Source: Istiophorus platypterus
Lineage: Eukaryota > Chordata > Actinopteri > Istiophoriformes > Istiophoridae
Direction of reading: 5' to 3'
NCBI GenBank assembly: GCA_016859345.1
Contig: CM029112.1
Span: forward strand, 8,903,589-8,967,588
DNA length: 64,000 nucleotides
In this document: one piece after another, positions 53,101-62,899 of the stretch
Layout of the letters: every line of letters begins with the position of its first letter
How positions within the stretch are numbered: the stretch's first letter is position 1
Program-made: the position numbers and the translations under genes
Notes under the pieces: model-generated
The model's database searches: none
The model's input: the letters and a program-made list of their open reading frames with translations, nothing else
Told to the model about the DNA's origin: nothing

Positions 53101-56100
53101 AAAAAACCATCTTCATTTTCACACTCTTGCCTCAAACACACGTAACAGTTCACATTTCTCATTACATTTCCACAGTATCGTTCCAATCATTTTGCTATTG
53201 CCTTTTATTTTTCCCTCCAGATCCTTCAGTCTCTCTATACATTATTCAGCTACTCCTTTTCTCCATACTCTGCCCCCCCCCTTTTTTTTTCTTAAGTTTC
53301 TCAGGATCGATTCAAAGTTTGTTGTTGCTGTAATCTCAAAGCAAAAAAAAAATTGTATTATGATAACACAGTAACTGGCCAAAGCCTCTCAGATCATTTT
53401 TGAAATATCCCATTTCCAGGTGCTTCAGTGTCCCTCTCTCATTCTTTCTCTTATCCCCCTTATCAATCAATCATACCTCCGTTTAACCCCTTTTCTCTCA
53501 CTGTCCCCTTACTTACCTCTACTTATTTTTCTCAGTTGTATTTTTCATCCTCCCTTTCTCTTGTTCTCTTTCTCTCACCTTTCTCTGATTGGTTTATCTC
53601 TCAGATCACATCTGGCCATCACAAGCAGCCGCAGGCTCTTTTGAGCATCTCTTACACTTCTCTTTCTCCTCCTCTCTTCTCCTTCTCCCCCTGTCTTTCT
53701 ACAGTTTGTCACTGCCACCTCTCTGTTTTCTCTACCGCACATGCACTGTGAACATGTTCTCATCTATACCCGTCAACATCAGTCAGTCCCTCCTGGTTCC
53801 TTATGTGTTCGGCGGGGCTCCGGGGGGGTGGGGGTGGTGGGGGCGTCCGGGAGGGGGAGGAAGGTGTTTTCCTCTGTAATAATGGCTTCTCTGATGCTGA
53901 AAGGCCCCAACACAAGTACTCCTAAAGAGGCCTAATCAGCATAGCCAGGCACCACAATCACTGTCTTCCTAAAGAGTTGAGTTAGACCTGACCCATATCG
54001 AGGTCAGGGTGAGAGTAGTGGCCATCAGTGCCAGCTTCCCAATGAGCCTTAACTCCCCCTCTGAGTTCCCCCACCCTCCTCAACTCTCTCTGAACCCCGC
54101 CACTCACATTTGTCTCAACCTCAGCCATTTCCCTGTCTGGCCCCATGGCTGGATCCATATGTTGGAGGAATTAACTCTTATAGAGGTTGCCATTAACTGG
54201 TTTATGGACCTCTTTGTCTGTTGTCGTGTCCATGGCTTTTCATTAACATGGATCATTGTCTCACATTTTTCTCCCACCGCAAGCAGCCATTTTAGCTCAC
54301 TCTCCTTGCTTGCGGTGAAATTGGAAGCTACAAAACCCTTGCCCTCCTCCCGCTTCCACCTCAGCCAACTGGTTATTTTTATTTACTACTCTTCCTCCCA
54401 CTAACACTAAAATGAATATCCCTTTCCTGTGTCTGCACTCCTGCCCTTACCCACTGTAATCCATCCCTTCACTGCTATTAAATGCACTTTGTTTCTCTGT
54501 TTATGGCTGAATTAACTTTCCAGACTTGTGTTTTGCCCATGTGTGTCAAATTAATCCTCACTGATTGATCAACCGATTGACAGATTGGGATTGGGATGAC
54601 GTTCGTCGCGCAGTGACGATGTCACATGCAGGAGATCCTGTTCAGTGACTGTCCAACATTTTGTCAACCTACCTACTGTCAGGCTATTTCAAGACTATGT
54701 CAGTGTCAACCACAGCATCTCCTGTGGTTGACACCACAGGAGATGCTCTCTGTCCCCATCACTCTCTCTGTCCCTTTTCTCCCCATTGTTGCTGACAGTC
54801 TAGGGGAGTATACTGCCCAAATCATTAAAGTATTTCCTTTATCACTGCTGATGGGACCAAACAAGTGTCCACCATATTTTTCTCGACCCCAGTTTGTTTG
54901 CTTCCGATGGAAAAAAGGCAAGAAAAGGAAGCAGTTTTAGACTACTCTACACAGTCTTGGTATTTCAGTGGAGGGCGTGGTGCAAGGACAAAATCATTGC
55001 TCACACAAAAAGCTCTCTACCTGTGATTTGGGAAAAGTGAGAGTGAATGAGCAAGAAAACCATTTCATCCTGTGACAGGGAAACACTAAAGAATGGTTGC
55101 GAAATGGAGAAAGAGAGGGAGAGTGGTCGCTATAGAGACGATGAGTCAGGCAACATCGCCTCATTAGGAATGACCCACCACACACAAGCAGAGTCATGTG
55201 ACCGAGGCAGTGCAGACACCCTATTCATTGGCACGGGGAGATAGGGAAAAGTGTGGGGATTGACTGTACATGCAGAAGTCATTGTATTGTTAGAGCCAAA
55301 GAATAGAGAGGTGAGTGAGTGGAGCAGGTGGTCATGAATATAAAACACAGCGGCTGGTTTCAAGACCGATATGTAGAGACAGCACCTCAGGGAGGCCTGA
55401 TTCAGACGAGGATGGAGGGAGGGAGGGAGGGAGGGACATGCAGGCAGAGGCAGGCTAGGCTAATGTTACAGCCACACGGGCTTGCCGTTACCCCGCTACT
55501 CCGCCCTCAGTCAATCAGTATAGGGTATGCTCATAGGGTATGCCCCTCTGTCGTCTACTGTATCTGCAGCCTGTCCCAACCAACTTTCCTGTCACTCAGT
55601 GTCAGACTCACTCCATGGCAGATAAGGCTTTTGCTTTCAAAGGACGGTATCTCTTGCTGTTGCCAGCTTTTGGTCTCAGTGAAGGGTATTCTCTGGGGTG
55701 AATGTTTGGGTTGATAAAGGTGCCAATGTGACACCTGCCTCTTTCACTGTCTGGACAGTGTGTTCTTGCGTGGTTCGTCTTGAGAGTTCGCGTGTGTCCT
55801 AAGGGTGTATGTCTGTGTGTGTATATGTCTGTGCATGGCTGTTTGTACTGTATTGTGTTTTTACTCCCATGACTTGACCCCCTTGTAGTCAAAAAGGAAG
55901 CGGAAACACAAAGGGAGCCCCTCCCTTCTCCTTACGTATTTCTCTCATCTTCTCTCTGTCACTATATGTCACTCCACAGCAGATTAACTCACTCCTAATT
56001 CTCATTTCACAGGAAATAACCTATTTACTCTCTCTTACTCCACTCTTCTCTCTCTTCTTGTTTGCACACACAGAACACGCTCACATCCTCCTTCACGCTT

Positions 56101-56194
56101 TCTTCTCTCTTTCTGCCTCCTTTCTGTCTCTCTGAACTGCACACACGCATGCCTACACACACGAACACACACACACACACACACAAGCACGCGA

Positions 56195-56226
<32 letters not shown>

Positions 56227-59200
56227 GCACACACACATAAACATACATAAACACACATAAACACAAATGAGCTGATGACTGCACATCAGCATACCATCAG
56301 GAGACTTGCTGCACACTTAAAGCCCATTAACTGTCCAGCATGGATGTGGGGTACCATGCCATGCTCCATTCTGCCCCCTGCTGTCTGCATGCTGCACCTT
56401 CCAGTAACAGGTGTGGGATTCAATTAGAGCAGCATGCTCTCAGCAGTCAGTCCTGTGAGCAGGCCATGACTGTGGACTGGGCAAAGGCTTGGGCCAGCAG
56501 AGCCTTCAGATCCCTGCAGCTAGGAGAAAAAAAAAAGAAAAACACACAAACACCACAAGCACACCACTTAAGGAACAGCTGCCAACCATTGGCAGGGGGT
56601 GTTTAGATCATCAAAGTCGTACATTAACCGTCACCATGATGCTGTCACATCAAACATGAAAACACCATGGATTGTCGAAGACAACCAAAATGAAAAGTCT
56701 AAAATTAGCCTAAAGCTGTCAGCGCTCACTTTTAATTGCATTACCAGTCGATCACAAATTGCTGCTAGACACTAATGGGAGATATTTACTGTCATTTTCA
56801 GGAAAGTTCTGGCACTTTCATCATTATACACTGCAGTCTCATATTGACAAGTAACAGCTGACCTGTGCCTTGGAAAGGGATTATGGAGATAAATAGCCAA
56901 TTATTACAGCAGTATTTTCCTGTATGTGCAGCAGTAATTGGCATGCTAGGGTATGATAGCTACAGCCCGGGCTTTAATCCCTGATAAGGTAAGTTTCATT
57001 AGCCATCTGGCTAGTTTGTAGGGTAAAGAATTGCCTGCACTGCCTACCGACTTCACTGGGATGATCATGACTACAAGATTTCCATCCACACCCAAATGGA
57101 AATTAATCTATTAATCTAGCTATCTCACATAATCCCAGATGGCTCTTATTCCAGCTAACCTGCTCTTGCCAGACTTGGATAATGCCTAATCTCAAGATTT
57201 ATGCCTAATGCCTAATACCTCATTCATACTGTGGTCATAATAGCCTCTTGTACTACAGACTCTACTGCTAGGGTTTGGCTGCTTTGGCTTCCCGCTGCTA
57301 CAATCACCCTTCACAGTTAGAGGGAGAGAGAGGGAGGCAGAGCAAAGAAGAGACAGAAAGAGATGGTAAACAGGAAGGCAGCCGGGAAGGCTGGGGAGTG
57401 CAGGTCAGAGTTAATGAAGCCCCCTAGGCAGGGTTTGCAGGGTGTGAAGCGTGGCCACTGTTTCTGTTTGGCTTGTGAGTGTGAGAATATGTGTGTGTGT
57501 GTGTGTGTGTGTATGTGTGTGTCCTCATGGCCTGTGTGTACAGCCTGGAGGCTGTTGATGAGCCCCTCTGACACCCGGCCCACCCAACGACCAGTTCATT
57601 AGAATATATCGAGGCTCACTGAACGACAGTCGGCAGAGTTCGTACAGGAAAGGAGGGAACAGAGGATGGCAGAGCATGACAGACTGTTAGCCTATGCTGC
57701 GCTGCAGTGTTATTGTGATGATGAGGCCAATAGAGTACAGACTGCAACCAATTTAGGACAGGGCTGCAAGGTTAGGCACAATAATGAACAGAATCACATA
57801 GTGTTTTTGGGGTCCACTGTGGTGGGCACAATGTGTGGAGAGTGAATTGTATTGCAGACAACAACAACAACAACAACAATGTTGGAGCCGTGACAGACTG
57901 ACATGCATTTTCTGTCTCTTACCTTTAAATTATGGTCAGTCATGATTAAATGCATCAGCCTCCAAATCTCCGGATCCAATCCCAAGCTTTTATTATTTTC
58001 TTATTATGAGCTTTCATCTCAACATGATCATTGTGAATGTAATGACAGTCCAAATTTTGAAGGATAAAGCCGGTATAAAAGTGGCATATCTTTTAGGTTT
58101 TCCTTCTATGATCCTCTTTATGAGAAATCAGCCATAACTCCAACACACATGGAAGCTTTTGTGTGATACTGTCTATACAGCTAATGGACTGAATGTCATC
58201 CAGTGGCAAAAAAACTAGTTCTGATATGATATCATCAACGCTCGCTGATGCTTTATGTTATCGTTAATATTTTTATGTAAGTTTTTTTTTTTTAATTGGA
58301 TAAATGACCAGAGTGCAAATTGTTACAGAGACGCTTTACATATTTACTTTCTATTCTATTGTCCTGTAATATTTTCATTAAATTCACAGTAACATGGCAA
58401 CAGATGAGTTGGATGCCAGCATACACATTAATACTTACTTTTCTAGTAGTCTCTCATGTTTGTGTTTCTTTGTCCTTTATTTTACCTTGAGGCAAAGTGT
58501 TCCTGGATTTGTTTATGGGTCACCTACATGCAGAGCTGCTACATTGCTTTCTGCATGCTGTTTATCTCTCTATTTACAGTAGCATCGCACTTTTGAGGAA
58601 GTGTCCTACTTCTCTTGTTTGTTTTTTTAATTTCCTGCTCCATAGCTTTCAGTTCCAATAATACCTCACCCTTTTACGGCCTTTATTTCAAACATTTTAA
58701 AACCTCTGTTATTTGCAATACAATCATGTGGTTGTTTGGATTGATAAAGGTGTCCTTTGATTATGGTGTGAAGGAGAGTTTGCCAGATGCTAGTTGAAAA
58801 AAATCATTCTTTTGCTCTCCGAAAGTGCCAGATTTAACCATTTCTCTGAACATTATTTTGCACATTTCAGTCACCCACATTCATATTTGCAAAGCAAACA
58901 CCTCAGGCATCCCTACTTTCGAGTGAGCATTTTGGTTTGACAATGGAGCATGACAAGCCTCCTCCCTGTGAGGAGCCTGTATTCAGAGTGTTTGTTTATG
59001 CCTGCGCTTGATTAGATTCCTGTTTAGCTGCCAGTCTCAATCCCTGTTGGACCTCCTCAGAAAGAGCAGGCTAATTCCTAAGTGGCCCAGCATTACAGAT
59101 CACCAGCCACGATCAACAATAGCATGACAGAAAGCAAAAAGAGAAGCTGGATTTCCAAAAGCCTCAAGAAACTCCTCCATCTCTCTATTATGATTCTCCT

Positions 59201-62200
59201 CCTGCACCAGACTCCATGCAATATTCAACACAGTTTGAGCCCAGACTGATCCATCACTCTTAACAGTCACAGTGTGACGGCGTATGCGTGCATGTCTTGC
59301 ACTATCCTCGTATGTATCGCGATGGTATGTCTCTGTCTGTCAGTCTGTGCATCCGTGTGTGCTGTATGTCGTCTGTGTCCAAATGCCCCTGCGGTGTCCA
59401 ATTAGTTCAGAGATGCGTTCAATCATGAGGTGACCAGCAGGTGTCTGGTTCTGTCGCAGCCCTGAGCCAGAGAGCCACATAAATAAGCTGGCAGAGGAGA
59501 TGTGGGAACTCCTCAGCTGTTTTATTCTGTAGTGCCTCCAACTCCCTCTCTCTCTCTCTTTCTCTCGCTCTCTGTTGTTGGTGCCCCTGTGATGTCAGAG
59601 TGGCGAGGATGCCAGCAGCTTTCCTCATAGATCACCAGGAACACCTAGTGGTCCCAGGGCACTCTCTGTGTCAGGCAGGGACACACTGCGTCAGCAAGCC
59701 AATTTACACCTGTCCCCTGTGGATGACCTCCACCTGCCTAAAGTAGACATCCTCTGTGAGTGTGTGTTTGAGTGCTTGGTTAGTGTGTGGATCATGTGTA
59801 AGGGTTCCCATGTCATTTCCCTTTGTGCATCCATGTCTTTTTGGAATGGGGACTGTTGTTTGTGTCTGCTTTTGTGTGTGTCGTGTGAATGTGGGTGAAT
59901 GAAGCTGAGGTGCAGTTGCGGCGGACAGGGAGGCCTGGCCAACCTCACATCTTTACCCCAGGATGCTTTTTTTCTTTGAGGCATTACTCTTGACTGAGTG
60001 CCAAATTTGAGTCCTAATAAAACAAGCTACACAATTACTGTTTTACCACCCAGTAGCAGAGCAGAGAAGCAAAGGCCTTTGAAATAGAAAATGCACAATC
60101 AAATAAAAAGTAGGCCAAGATAAATTAGATTAGAGACTAAATCTAAGCTGCGGCGGCAGCCAGAAATCTCCCATTTATCATATCCAGACGCTTTCCAACC
60201 ACAATGCTGATGTTCTACAAATGAGCTTTTATATGTTCCTTCATTTTAAATCTGATAATGTACCTCACCTCACTCCTCCCTCACCCCCTTTCTCCCATTC
60301 TCCTCCTACTCTTTGTTTCCTTTTCAATTCTCAACTTACTTTTATCTACTCACATCTTCCTTCTGTCCCTTCCATGCCTCTCTCCTGTTCTGTATTCCCT
60401 CGTCTTTGGCCTTTTCCCATTTCCGCTCTCCCCCTCCCCTGCCATCTCCATGATATCTTTCATTTTTACAATGCCTTGTTTTCATTTTCTATATCCCTCT
60501 CCCCCTTCTCCTACTCTCTACTCCAACACCCTTCTTCTGCTCCAGTCTTCGTGTGTCCGGGGACGCTGCTGCGGGTGCAGGCGGCCAGCTCTCTGAAGGA
60601 GGCGGAGCACCAGGCAGGGGCGTGGTGTAAGGACCCGCTGCAGTCGGGGGACCGTCTGTATGTCATGCCCTGGACCCCCTATCGCACAGACATGCTGTAT
60701 GAGTATGCCTCCTGGGAGGACTTCAAACAGAACAGAGCCACCACCACCTACAAGTGAGGGCATCTCCCACTGTCCTGGATGATCAAATAGCATCTGCTAC
60801 TATATTGATTTATTGGCTTTTGATGTAGATATGGATGGTGATAGCAGAATGGTTCCAGTGTGGTGTCAGTTTGCACGCCGTGAGGCCATCTTGTAGGATT
60901 GCATCATGCAGAGTAGATGAATAGACTTGTTTTCTTAGATTTTCTGCAGCAGTCATGTGATTCTCTGTCAACAGGTTGCCCAACAGAGTTGATGGCACTG
61001 GGTTTGTGGTATATGACGGTGCAGTGTTTTACAACAAAGAACGCACACGAAACATAGTCAAGTATGACCTGCGGACGCGTATCAAGAGTGGGGAGGCCAT
61101 CATCACAAACGCCAACTACCATGACACCTCGCCCTACCGCTGGGGAGGGAAGTCGGACATCGACCTGGCTGTGGACGAGAATGGCCTCTGGGTGATCTAT
61201 GCTACGGAGGCCAACAACGGACGACTGGTGGTCAGCCAGGTGGGAGAGCAGCGCTGCACAGAAGGGGGATGAGATGTGGATTATGAATGCAGGAGTGGAT
61301 TATGACAAAATCTCATTTTACTAGTCAGACAAAAGGTCAGTCTGTAGCGTTCAAGTCACACAAGTGCACCGACAAATGAGATACAGAGAGATTGTTGACC
61401 GGAAAAAAAAAAAAAGAGTCACATAAACATCATCTACAAAAGGTTAGGCTTCATTTCAAATCCCATATAATCCTAAAACTAATCTTCACTGGTAAGGTAA
61501 ATATTTGATTTGTTTTTGTAGAAGTGGTGGAGGATAGAGGCAATTCAATCAGTTTCTTTCTGTCTTCAAACATTGATTTAAGGACTTATAGTCTCAAAAT
61601 GTGAACTTTGTAACCTTCGTATTTTAATACCAGTTGGTTCTTTGTTTTCTTAACAAACAAAACTGCGATCTGGCAGCATGCTCCCACATAAACAGATTTT
61701 CTATTACTGTGTTGTTCTAAGAGACGTGTCCCATTTATTATCACTATCTTTGACCTTACCAGGAAATTGTTTTTCAAACTGTATAAGTTAAACTATCCAT
61801 CTAAAATATCAAACCCTGCATGAGCTAGGAGAGAGCAGAATAATGGAGCGACAAATTAATAAAGAAGAAAGTGATCACTTTCATCATGGGGGAATTTTTT
61901 GGTTTCTGGGGAGTTTCATTATTTTCACTACTTACGCAGTTTTGGGTATATCGAACAGGAGCAGCTTTGCGTAAAGGCAAAAGAAAAATCTCCCCTCCAA
62001 AGCTGAAAGTCAAATTATTTTTCAAATGTTTTTATGAGTGCTTATAAATCTATAGATTATTGTTGAGAGGTACTACTTGTGCTGCTGTGGGCTCAGATAA
62101 ACACGCGGAGAATGGGACATGTTTTTCAATTCATTTCTTTGTTAATAATGAAATTAAAGACATTATAGATTCTCGGTTTTAACATATAGTTTTGTTAATC

Positions 62201-62899
62201 CTCACATTCATCCTTTTTTTATTTCTAAAACTTCAATTGTGTATTTCCCAACTGTTGAGCTGCTACTTTACCATAGACTTAAACTAATTAAGCTTCTGTA
62301 AGAACTCTTAAACTTACCATTCAACATGCCTTCCAACTGCACATATTGAAATAAAAAAAGGATATCAAGAAATAATTTGCTAATAGACTTGCTCCTCTTT
62401 TAGTCCGGAAAAGATTGGACTTAGTACTTTTTTTTTGATCTCTATGACTGATAATAACTAAAATAAAAAATGAAATTTCCCCCAAAACCAAAACCTCTCT
62501 TCAAGCTTCCCAGTATGATCTTTTATACATTAAGCCTCGGCGGAGTTCAGCATCTCCTCTTGGCCCCATAGGTAAACCCTTACACCCTGCGCTTTGAAGG
62601 CACGTGGGAGACCAGCTTCGACAAGAGGATGGCATCCAACGCCTTCATGGCCTGCGGTGTGCTTTACGCGGTGCGATCGGTCTACCAGGATGACGACAGC
62701 GAAGCAGGCGGTGACCTGGTCATGTATGCCTACAATACAAACCGTGCACGTGAGGAGCCCGTCAACATCCCTTTCCCCAACCCCTATCAGTATATTTCCT
62801 CTGTGGACTACAACCCCCGAGACAACCAGCTTTATGTCTGGAACAACTACAACGTGCTGCGCTACCCGCTGGAGTTCGGACCACCAGACCCCACCACAG
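31348..62899 (+). CDS. adgrl1: Latrophilin-1 (adhesion GPCR L1), N-terminal half, spliced
   Basis: This is the overall coding span, 5'-complete and 3'-incomplete: join 31348-31417, 44591-44804, 45977-46086, (optional 52575-52589), 60546-60753, 60975-61239, 62572-62899. All junctions are GT-AG and the phases (1, 2, 1, 2, 0, 1) close without a frameshift. The joined product is a signal peptide (about 1-24), an eight-cysteine SUEL/RBL lectin domain (about 40-129) and an olfactomedin beta-propeller (about 133-396). Latrophilins are cell-surface adhesion GPCRs that bind teneurins and FLRTs at synapses and are receptors for alpha-latrotoxin. Assignment to ADGRL1 rests on stretches I recognise as typical of that paralogue, such as [20 protein letters not shown], the DPFQMENVQCYL segment and LEFGPPDP at the end of the propeller. 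The linker, GAIN/GPS and 7TM exons are outside the window. The fish 1a/1b copy is unresolved. Confidence 0.92.
32041..33115. repeat. 549-bp tandem duplication bounded by GT arrays
   Basis: The unit starting TGTTGGGAGATGTGTGGCAG at 32041 recurs at 32590 with a constant 549-bp offset. By eye it is identical up to the GT array that ends each unit. GT arrays lie before copy 1 (32000-32043), between the copies (32543-32592) and after copy 2 (33092-33115), which suggests unequal exchange or slippage at the microsatellite. The unit is non-coding: the long frames through it are GT-derived valine/cysteine runs. Confidence 0.93.
35640..36300. repeat. Probable degenerate interspersed repeat
   Basis: An AT-rich block without microsatellites has short decayed motifs around 35980 (CATCTAGGGGGAGCTGG) and 36237 (AGCACTACCTTGTGGCA). 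These resemble the CCCCCTAGTGG-type words common in old fish repeats. No open frame, terminal repeats or target-site duplication was found. This is recognised by texture only and could be ordinary intron. Confidence 0.3.
37422..37484. repeat. GT microsatellite
   Basis: About 63 bp of pure GT. Confidence 0.96.
39550..39605. repeat. Compound CT-CA microsatellite
   Basis: A CT run changes directly into a CA run, then CGTACACA. Confidence 0.94.
41074..41141. repeat. GA microsatellite
   Basis: GA array with GATA and GTGA interruptions, preceded by a GT/CTATG-rich stretch. Confidence 0.94.
41343..41530. repeat. 94-bp tandem duplication
   Basis: CTGCTAAGAAAGACACTTTG begins at 41343 and again at 41437. 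The 94-bp unit, ending in a GTGTGTGCGTCTG-type tail, is repeated once with no difference seen. It is intronic. Confidence 0.93.
41707..41769. repeat. CA microsatellite
   Basis: CA array with a single CGCA interruption. Confidence 0.95.
43582..43602 (+). promoter_or_regulatory. RE1/NRSE-like REST site
   Basis: The left half TTCAGGACC matches the RE1 left half-site TTCAGCACC at 8 of 9 positions. It is followed by AT and then GGACAGCAGC, which matches GGACAGCGCC at 8 of 10, with canonical half-site spacing. It lies in the intron just upstream of the lectin exons of a neuronal gene. REST binding itself is inferred. Confidence 0.5.
44591..44804 (+). CDS. adgrl1: adgrl1 coding exon 2: SUEL/RBL lectin domain, first part
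   Basis: This 214-nt exon lies between acceptor TTTCCACACCAG and donor CAGAG|GTAACT. It encodes residues 24-95, starting [16 protein letters not shown] and ending IMSQR. It carries the first four of the eight cysteines of the rhamnose-binding-lectin fold (C41, C50, C71, C83) and the conserved ANYGRTDDKIC motif at 61-71. In latrophilins this small alpha/beta domain does not need sugar binding for its main role: it contributes the teneurin-binding surface. The segment DADPFQMENVQCYLPDAFK is the ADGRL1-type version of this region. The next base of the Arg95 codon is supplied by exon 3. Confidence 0.96.
44805..45976 (+). other. adgrl1: Intron within the lectin domain
   Basis: This is a 1,172-bp phase-2 intron with donor GTAACT and acceptor CTCGCAG. 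It contains a GT-rich stretch near 45,010-45,070, a short G-run near 45,235-45,250 and a long CT-rich tract from about 45,580 to the acceptor. No coding sequence is seen. Confidence 0.93.
45977..46086 (+). CDS. adgrl1: adgrl1 coding exon 3: SUEL/RBL lectin domain, second part
   Basis: This 110-nt exon lies between acceptor CTCCTCTCGCAG and donor TTACA|GTGAGT. It encodes residues 95-131 plus one base. It contains the remaining four lectin cysteines (C96, C102, C115, C128), one N-glycosylation sequon (N98-R-T) and the hallmark DPCPGTYKYLEIQYEC motif at 113-128. The exon ends in VPY plus a single A, exactly where latrophilins have their alternative splice site A. The A can pair with TC of exon 4 to give Ile, or with AA of the 52575 microexon to give Lys. 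Confidence 0.96.
51229..51612. other. CpG-dense block inside an intron
   Basis: I counted roughly 33 CpG in about 380 bp, far above the surrounding CpG-poor intron. There is no simple repeat inside. A near-perfect donor, CAG|GTAAGG, occurs on the minus strand at about 51574-51582. It could be a small CpG island with an alternative or antisense promoter, or a foreign insertion. No protein domain was recognised. Confidence 0.5.
52496..52574 (+). promoter_or_regulatory. Pyrimidine-rich splicing control region before the microexon
   Basis: About 65 nt are almost entirely C and T with repeated CTCTCT, TCTTT and TTTCTG blocks. These resemble binding sites of PTB, which represses neuronal exons. 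They are followed by CCGATGCTTGAATAG, where a TGC sits 8 nt before the exon, matching the known SRRM4 (nSR100) UGC motif position. The motif matches are seen; the regulation is inferred from the behaviour of neuronal microexons. Confidence 0.5.
52575..52589 (+). CDS. adgrl1: adgrl1 15-nt alternative microexon (KVDQK, splice site A)
   Basis: Fifteen bases, AAGTGGATCAAAAAG, lie between ...CTTGAATAG and GTAAAGACC. With the A left by exon 3 and the TC starting exon 4 they read K-V-D-Q-K-V, replacing the single Ile of the short form and keeping frame. Mammalian latrophilins have a KVEQK insert at this exact point between the lectin and olfactomedin domains. Published work on that insert reports weaker teneurin binding when it is present. 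Here Glu is replaced by Asp. The tract before it is strongly pyrimidine-rich, with a TGC 8 nt upstream of the exon, a layout typical of SRRM4-dependent neuronal microexons. Position, phase and sequence all agree, so chance is unlikely; transcript support is not available to me. Confidence 0.87.
54705..54747. repeat. Overlapping alternative hairpins
   Basis: Two perfect inverted repeats share a middle segment. GTCAACCACAG (54705-54715) pairs with CTGTGGTTGAC (54722-54732). AGCATCTCCTGTGGT (54714-54728) pairs with ACCACAGGAGATGCT (54733-54747). Only one of the two can form at a time. Confidence 0.9.
56160..56240. repeat. CA/CGCA microsatellite
   Basis: CA repeats flank an ACGC-type tetranucleotide run. 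Confidence 0.88.
60546..60753 (+). CDS. adgrl1: adgrl1 coding exon 4: olfactomedin domain, first part
   Basis: This 208-nt exon lies between a pyrimidine-rich acceptor (CTTCTTCTGCTCCAG) and donor TACAA|GTGAGG. It encodes residues 132-200 of the short form, starting IFVCPGTLLRVQ and continuing through GAWCKDPLQ, MPWTPYRTD and YEYASWEDF to TTTYK. This is the start of the five-bladed olfactomedin beta-propeller, the FLRT-binding module. C135 and C159 are present. Reading on past the donor would hit a TGA at once, which fixes the exon end. Compared with the mammalian protein the segment after LL is more divergent (RVQAASSLKEAEHQ), as is usual for this surface loop. Confidence 0.95.
60754..60974 (+). 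other. adgrl1: Short intron within the olfactomedin domain
   Basis: This is a 221-bp phase-2 intron, GTGAGG to CAACAG. It is the shortest intron seen here and contains no feature beyond splice signals. Confidence 0.95.
60975..61239 (+). CDS. adgrl1: adgrl1 coding exon 5: olfactomedin domain, middle
   Basis: This 265-nt exon is separated from exon 4 by an intron of only 221 bp. Acceptor CTGTCAACAG, donor AGCCAG|GTGGGA. It encodes residues 201-289, LPNRVDGTGFVVYDG through VVSQ. It contains the strongly conserved NYHDTSPYRWGGKSDIDLAVD block followed by ENGLWVIYATE. D264 in DIDLAVDE corresponds to the calcium-binding aspartate known from olfactomedin structures such as myocilin. This is the most conserved exon in the window. 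Confidence 0.96.
61240..62571 (+). other. adgrl1: AT-rich intron within the olfactomedin domain
   Basis: This is a 1,332-bp phase-0 intron, GTGGGA to CCATAG. It is clearly AT-rich with short A and T runs, and no exon or repeat family is recognised. Confidence 0.93.
62572..62899 (+). CDS. adgrl1: adgrl1 coding exon 6: olfactomedin domain, C-terminal part
   Basis: This 328-nt exon lies between acceptor TTGGCCCCATAG and donor CCACAG|GTAAGG. It encodes residues 290-398, VNPYTLRFEGTW through LEFGPPDPTTG, and leaves one base for the next exon. The SNAF motif (N312, A313) and VDYNPRDN motif (V367, D368) supply the remaining expected calcium ligands of the propeller, and C317 is the late conserved cysteine. 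LPHN1-type residues are seen in REEPV and FPNPYQYISSVDY. The acceptor has only a modest pyrimidine tract. The propeller finishes here; the next exon should begin the Ser/Thr/Pro-rich linker. Confidence 0.95.

Larger units (their letters stand above)
52590..60545 (+). other. adgrl1: Intron between microexon and olfactomedin exons
   Basis: This is 8.0 kb of non-coding sequence with donor GTAAAG. It contains a CCT run just downstream (about 52,635-52,657), a hairpin pair at 54,705-54,747, GGGA repeats (55,415-55,436), CA/CGCA repeats (about 56,160-56,240), a GT array (57,491-57,522), a short CAA run (about 57,857-57,879) and an AT-rich stretch around 58,000-58,800. No exon is recognised. Confidence 0.85.

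Noticed and set aside
60221..60545. Upstream extension of the olfactomedin exon frame
   Set aside because: The open frame continues through the pyrimidine tract of intron 3. The protein match begins only at the CTCCAG acceptor.
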